Assembly (NCBI GenBank): GCA_900770345.1
Contig: CAAGKF010000005.1
Coordinates: forward strand, 1 to 7,326
Origin: Lachnospiraceae bacterium
GTDB taxonomy: Bacteria; Bacillota; Clostridia; Lachnospirales; Lachnospiraceae
Length of the DNA stretch: 7,326 bases
Direction: 5' to 3'
The notes beneath the pieces were generated by a model. It ran no database searches. It was not told the DNA's origin and saw only the letters and a program-made list of their open reading frames with translations. The position numbers were made by a program, and so were the translations under genes. Shown here piece after piece: positions 4,482 through 7,326 of this stretch (within the stretch, counting starts at the first letter, position 1; each line of letters opens with the position of its first letter).

Positions 4482-5733
4482 TTATTTTCCCGTTTTCCAT
4501 TTTCCCGCATCTTCCCTGGCGATCAATGTTGCCTGCCAGTTCAGATCACGGCGGATGCCGCCCAATTCCTCATAGCGGACAGCAATGCGCTTAAATACAC
4601 GTCTGCAATTTTCTTCCTCCGCCCCGTTCAATATGATAAGAAATCTTCCTTCTGTATACTGTGTAAAGATATCGCCGCACCGCAGTGACTCCCGAATCGC
4701 CTGGGAAAGAATACTGCTTTTCTTCCTCACCGGTTTGTTCTGCATAGGTATCTTCTGTCGGTTTACGATCGTACACTGCATCAGGCTGGAAACCATATCC
4801 GAACGATTCGCCGTCCTTCTCATAAGGCGATACATCTCCAGAAACAGAGGATAGGTACATTCATAAGCTCCTTCCCGTTCAGCGGATGCTTCTCTCTCCG
4901 CCACGGGGATCTCAAGCATCCTTTCCTGAATATCACGAATATCCTCCTCTTTGCCTTTCAGATATTCGCTGATGCTGTAAAAACGCGCCTCCATACTTTC
5001 CGATACCGGACGTTCCAGCATCATTCCATTCAAATGTACGATATTTTCATATACCTCAAACGCCTTCTTATATTCTCCCATATCCATCAGCACGTCCAGC
5101 TGACCAATCTGCCATTCCTCATAAGGTTCAATGCTTATGGCTTTGGTATACAATGTCAGAAGGCTGTCGAAACGATTATTTTTCCACAAATATTCTGCAA
5201 TCTGATTCGTACAGTAACGATACATTTCCTTGTACCGTGTACTCTCTGGTATCACCCATTCCTCCATGGAATTGCTGGAAAGAAGATCACCCTGATACAG
5301 AAACCATGCTTCATAAAGAAGCTCTACTCTTTTCGCCCCCCCCCCCCCCAATTTTTTCCATATTATTTTTACATGTTTCCACCAATCCGGCAAATTTCAG
5401 AGCATCCACTTCCGGTACAGCAGGACTGTCCCACACACAAACACCATTTTCAACAGAAATATAAGTTTCACCCGGAACACCGGCCTCTGAAAGAATCTTA
5501 CGCAGACGATAGATAACATTATTCAGGCTGTTATTCCTGTTGCTGAAATCTCCATATTTGTAAAAATCCTGAATAATCTTTTCCTTGGAAACGCGATGCT
5601 CCGGATTCAGCATCAGCATCTGAAACAGCTGCACTGTTTTTGCCGCCAGATTTCTTCCCAAAGAAATATTTTTTCCATTATAAGAAACAGAAAAATCTCC
5701 CAGCATCTTAACAAAAAACTTTTCCTTTTCCAC
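4482..5733 (-). CDS. BTAD-domain transcription regulator, frame broken at a G14 tract (phase-variable, OFF as read)
   Basis: Two open frames form one gene. The best start is GTG at 5733, with GAGAGGGG 7 bases upstream; a TTG at 5769 is in frame but lies at the promoter. Residues 5-103 are an OmpR/SARP-type winged helix (FFVKMLGDFSVSYNGK; recognition helix near RNNSLNNVIYRLRKIL). With 14 G the reading ends at 5311 after 140 residues (IGGGGGEKSRASL), leaving the DNA-binding domain alone. With 13 G it would read through IGGGGAKRVELLYEAW into a BTAD helical-repeat domain (about 133-255) and a C-terminal GGDEF-like domain (about 290-410), 416 residues in all, as usual for this family. In the last domain the signature is YTEGRF (359-364) instead of the RYGGDEF type, so cyclase activity is unlikely. 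BTAD regulators usually activate nearby genes; the sipW operon downstream is the best candidate, by inference. A fixed pseudogene or a sequencing error are the alternatives. Confidence 0.88.
5336..5349 (-). repeat. Homopolymer of 14 G inside the regulator gene
   Basis: Fourteen C on the plus strand (G on the coding strand) sit at the hinge between the winged helix and the BTAD domain. The upstream frame enters the tract as ATT then G codons. The downstream frame needs the last G as first base of GCG. In-frame lengths are therefore 10, 13 or 16 G; 14 is one too many. Runs of this length mutate readily by slipped-strand mispairing. Confidence 0.97.
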
Positions 5734-5773
5734 AACTTTACCCCTCTCACTATTTACGTAACTGTTCAATCCG

Positions 5774-5803
5774 ATTGTATCACAGCTGCAGGGAATTTTT
5801 CAA
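5774..5803 (-). promoter_or_regulatory. Sigma-A promoter of the regulator gene
   Basis: TTGAAA (5798-5803), 18 bp, TACAAT (5774-5779), with TGA just before the -10 giving an extended -10 element. Transcription would begin near 5767 and leave about 35 bases before the GTG start at 5733, which supports that start over the TTG at 5769. The promoter lies about 90 bases past the citC stop codon, so the regulator need not depend on citC transcription. Confidence 0.7.
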
Positions 5804-5891
5804 CCCCCTGCCTTTCCAATTACTGCCTTTGATAAGACAGCTTAAATGGATGAAGGAAATAATTTCCAATTTCTGCAGCTTCGCTTTTCCA

Positions 5892-6911
5892 TCACATCCT
5901 CTGCGGCGCGGTGCTTCCCTCACAACGTGATATATATTCCCACGTACTCTCCGGCACCAGCTCCTTAATTTTTTCCGCCTCCCCGGCCTTCACGGCCGCT
6001 CTTACCCGGGAGGCGCTGATGGCCTGACCTGCCTGCTCCTTCCGCGGAATTTCTGTCACGCTGATGCCATAGCCGGGCAGCACCTGTTTCATCGTCTCAT
6101 TATATACATCGGTGACCTGACAGTTGGGTTCCGTGCCGACGAAACGGCGTGTAATTCCCAGAGCAGGAGCGATCCGGCTTCCGAAAAGCTCCAGATCCAG
6201 ACGGCAGTTGGCCTTCTTCGCCCCTTCCTTTTCCTTCATAAAATAAGTGGGGAAGGTTGCCGCCGACACAATATAATCAGATGCCCGGTGAAGGATCACA
6301 CGTTCAAGATCGGCTGTGCCCTTCTGTACCATCTGAAATCTGGCCTCAGGGCCGTAATAGGTGCGCTTGTCAGACAGCACGAACAGATGGAGCCAGTCAC
6401 ACTGTTTCAGTGCCTCCTCGATCAGATAGCGGTGTCCCAGAGTAAAGGGATTGCAGTTCGCAACGATGGCTCCCACAGCACAGCCGGGCTTTTTCGCTTT
6501 CTCCGGCGTTTCCCCGGCAGTACGCTCCAGGAAACGTTCAAACCCTCTGTTCTGATTTTCCATAAACAGGACATCGGAGGTCTTTAAAATCGTATGGAAC
6601 CCCAGATCCTCAAACATCATCTGATTTTTCGGTTTGGTGTACATCAGAATATGGGAACGCCCCTGCTCAAATTCATATTGTATCAGCTGGGATATGATAG
6701 TTCCCGAAAGCCCCTGCCCCTGGCAGGACGGATCAATGGCGATACATTTCAGTACATTTTCCTCCGCAGAGCCGGTGGCGATAATATCATAATCATCATT
6801 CAGAATGCAGACACTGTATTCAATTCCTTCATCATAGTCCAGATCCATTTTCTTTAAAAACTGCTTCAGACGTTCCAGGTCTGAGCCTGTAAGGGGTCTT
6901 CCTTCCAGCAT
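5892..6911 (-). CDS. citC: [Citrate (pro-3S)-lyase] ligase
   Basis: A 339-residue cytoplasmic enzyme that uses ATP and acetate to acetylate the thiol of the prosthetic group on the citrate lyase acyl carrier protein (CitD), switching the lyase on. The length is normal for CitC (about 330-350). Residues 1-120 form a GNAT-like domain with the acyl-CoA-binding motif QGQGLSG (64-70). Residues 145-335 form the nucleotidyltransferase domain, with the nucleotide-binding motif NPFTLGH (154-160) and ISASRVR (298-304). Start ATG at 6911 with GGAGGT 5 bases upstream. The neighbouring citF fragment supports the call. A terminator and a strong promoter lie between citF and citC, so citC seems to be transcribed on its own, whereas in many bacteria citC leads a citCDEF operon. 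No clear terminator follows it; only a weak AT-rich dyad (5855-5867) is seen. Confidence 0.95.
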   Translation of the reverse strand: MLEGRPLTGSDLERLKQFLKKMDLDYDEGIEYSVCILNDDYDIIATGSAEENVLKCIAIDPSCQGQGLSGTIISQLIQYEFEQGRSHILMYTKPKNQMMFEDLGFHTILKTSDVLFMENQNRGFERFLERTAGETPEKAKKPGCAVGAIVANCNPFTLGHRYLIEEALKQCDWLHLFVLSDKRTYYGPEARFQMVQKGTADLERVILHRASDYIVSAATFPTYFMKEKEGAKKANCRLDLELFGSRIAPALGITRRFVGTEPNCQVTDVYNETMKQVLPGYGISVTEIPRKEQAGQAISASRVRAAVKAGEAEKIKELVPESTWEYISRCEGSTAPQRM

Positions 6912-6998
6912 GGTGTACCTCCGATTTTTTCTTGTGCTCGTATTATCTGCTCCGGCAGCTGTTCCATTATCCGCTTCCTGTTTTTAACTGTTTCTACC

Positions 6999-7027
6999 AT
7001 TGTACGTTCGAAAAAAACGTATGTCAA
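6999..7027 (-). promoter_or_regulatory. citC promoter with a dyad in the spacer
   Basis: TTGACA (7022-7027), exactly 17 bp, TACAAT (6999-7004): a near-perfect sigma-A promoter. An inverted repeat, TACGTT (7003-7008) with AACGTA (7016-7021), fills the spacer and overlaps the -10. A repressor bound there would block RNA polymerase, so it is a good operator candidate. Start of transcription would be near 6992, giving an 80-base leader before citC. Confidence 0.8.
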
Positions 7028-7029
7028 GC

Positions 7030-7077
7030 CTGAGGGCGGAGCAGGCCGATATACTGAGGGCGAGGCAGGCCGATATA
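7030..7077. repeat. Two 24-bp tandem repeats just upstream of the citC -35
   Basis: Units 7030-7053 and 7054-7077 differ at only two positions; both contain CTGAGGGCG and CAGGCCGATATA. They end 2 bp before the -35 box of the citC promoter, where an activator would bind. They could be regulator sites or a simple duplication. Confidence 0.8.
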
Positions 7078-7115
7078 CCGGCATAAAACCGGAGCATAAG
7101 ACTGCAATAGAAACA

Positions 7116-7158
7116 AAGGGAACAGAATTCCACATTTTCAGCCAAACTCTGTTCCCTT
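7116..7158 (-). terminator. Hairpin terminator after citF
   Basis: AAGGGAACAGA (7116-7126) pairs perfectly with TCTGTTCCCTT (7148-7158) around a 21-base loop, starting 43 bases past the citF stop codon. On the minus strand the stem ends in CTT and is followed by TGTTTCTATTG, a modest T-rich tail. It probably ends or weakens transcription from citF before the citC promoter. Confidence 0.65.
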
Positions 7159-7201
7159 ACGTTCTTATCTTCTGATTTTCTTCGTTTTTCTGTTTTCCGC
7201 T

Positions 7202-7326
7202 TTATTCCTCATCGGCAAACTCAAAATCCTTCACCTGACGCACAACATCCATGATCGTTCCGTCCCGGGCCTCGATGATTCCCACTACTCTGTCCCCGAA
7301 CTGCACCTTCTCCGGCTCTCCCACGA
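7202..7326 (-). CDS. citF: Citrate lyase alpha subunit, C-terminal end only
   Basis: The last 40 codons of a gene that enters from the right edge, ending in TAA at 7202-7204. The visible end contains VQFGDRVVGIIEARDGTIMD and VVRQVKDF, which resembles the closing strand and (E)xRDGTxxDVxRQV ending of CitF, the citrate:acetyl-ACP transferase chain of citrate lyase (EC 2.8.3.10). citC as the next gene on the same strand strongly supports this. The call rests on a short segment, so another CoA-transferase-like protein cannot be ruled out from the sequence alone. The rest of the lyase genes (citD, citE) would be expected further right. Confidence 0.75.
   Translation of the reverse strand, partial: VGEPEKVQFGDRVVGIIEARDGTIMDVVRQVKDFEFADEE

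Noticed and set aside
5336..5393. The ATG at 5393 as an independent start for the second half of the regulator.
   Set aside because: Its first 15 codons overlap the upstream half in another frame, there is no ribosome site, and the fusion across the G tract gives a normal-length BTAD protein.
5855..5867. Dyad GGAAAT/ATTTCC after citC as a terminator.
   Set aside because: Six weak pairs around a single base cannot form a proper loop, and no T-run follows on the minus strand.
6866..7135. An 89-residue frame on the minus strand upstream of citC with a repeated VYRPA(S/P)PS motif.
   Set aside because: It covers the citC promoter, overlaps the citC start in another frame, and the peptide repeat is explained by the 24-bp DNA repeats. 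No ribosome site was seen.

Overview
All genes in this window are read on the minus strand, so the text below runs from the right edge to the left. The content suggests a Gram-positive, low-to-mid GC anaerobe of the Clostridia, most likely a gut Lachnospiraceae-type organism. The reasons are the cit genes, an ER-type SipW signal peptidase with several TasA-like exported proteins, and a BTAD regulator of the kind common in that group. No rRNA or marker gene is present, so this placement is an inference.

Right part (5892-7326): the 3' end of citF (citrate lyase alpha chain), a hairpin terminator, two 24-bp tandem repeats, a near-consensus promoter with a dyad in its spacer, and citC (citrate lyase ligase). 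citC therefore appears to be a separate transcription unit from citF.

Middle (4422-5803): one regulator gene with its own extended -10 promoter and a good terminator. It encodes an N-terminal OmpR/SARP-type winged helix, a BTAD helical domain and a C-terminal degenerate GGDEF-like domain. Its frame is broken exactly at a run of 14 G residues. Thirteen (or 10, or 16) G would restore one 416-residue protein, so this looks like a phase-variable ON/OFF gene captured in the OFF state, unless the run length is an assembly error.

Left part (1-4280): a gene-free stretch of about 0.7 kb holding a possible promoter with direct repeats, three hairpins and a possible 13-codon leader ORF. After it comes an operon-like run: sipW, four TasA/camelysin-like exported proteins with SipW-type signal peptides, and the start of a secreted Ser/Glu/Gly-repeat protein that runs off the window. 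SipW would process the four TasA-like proteins, which probably form extracellular fibres or a surface coat. Hairpins lie in four of the five gaps between these genes and may set the relative amounts of subunits.

The most interesting reading is a fibre/biofilm locus whose adjacent transcription activator is switched by slipped-strand changes in a poly-G tract. The tract, frames and gene content are seen directly. The regulatory link between regulator and fibre operon is inferred from adjacency and from direct repeats upstream of sipW.
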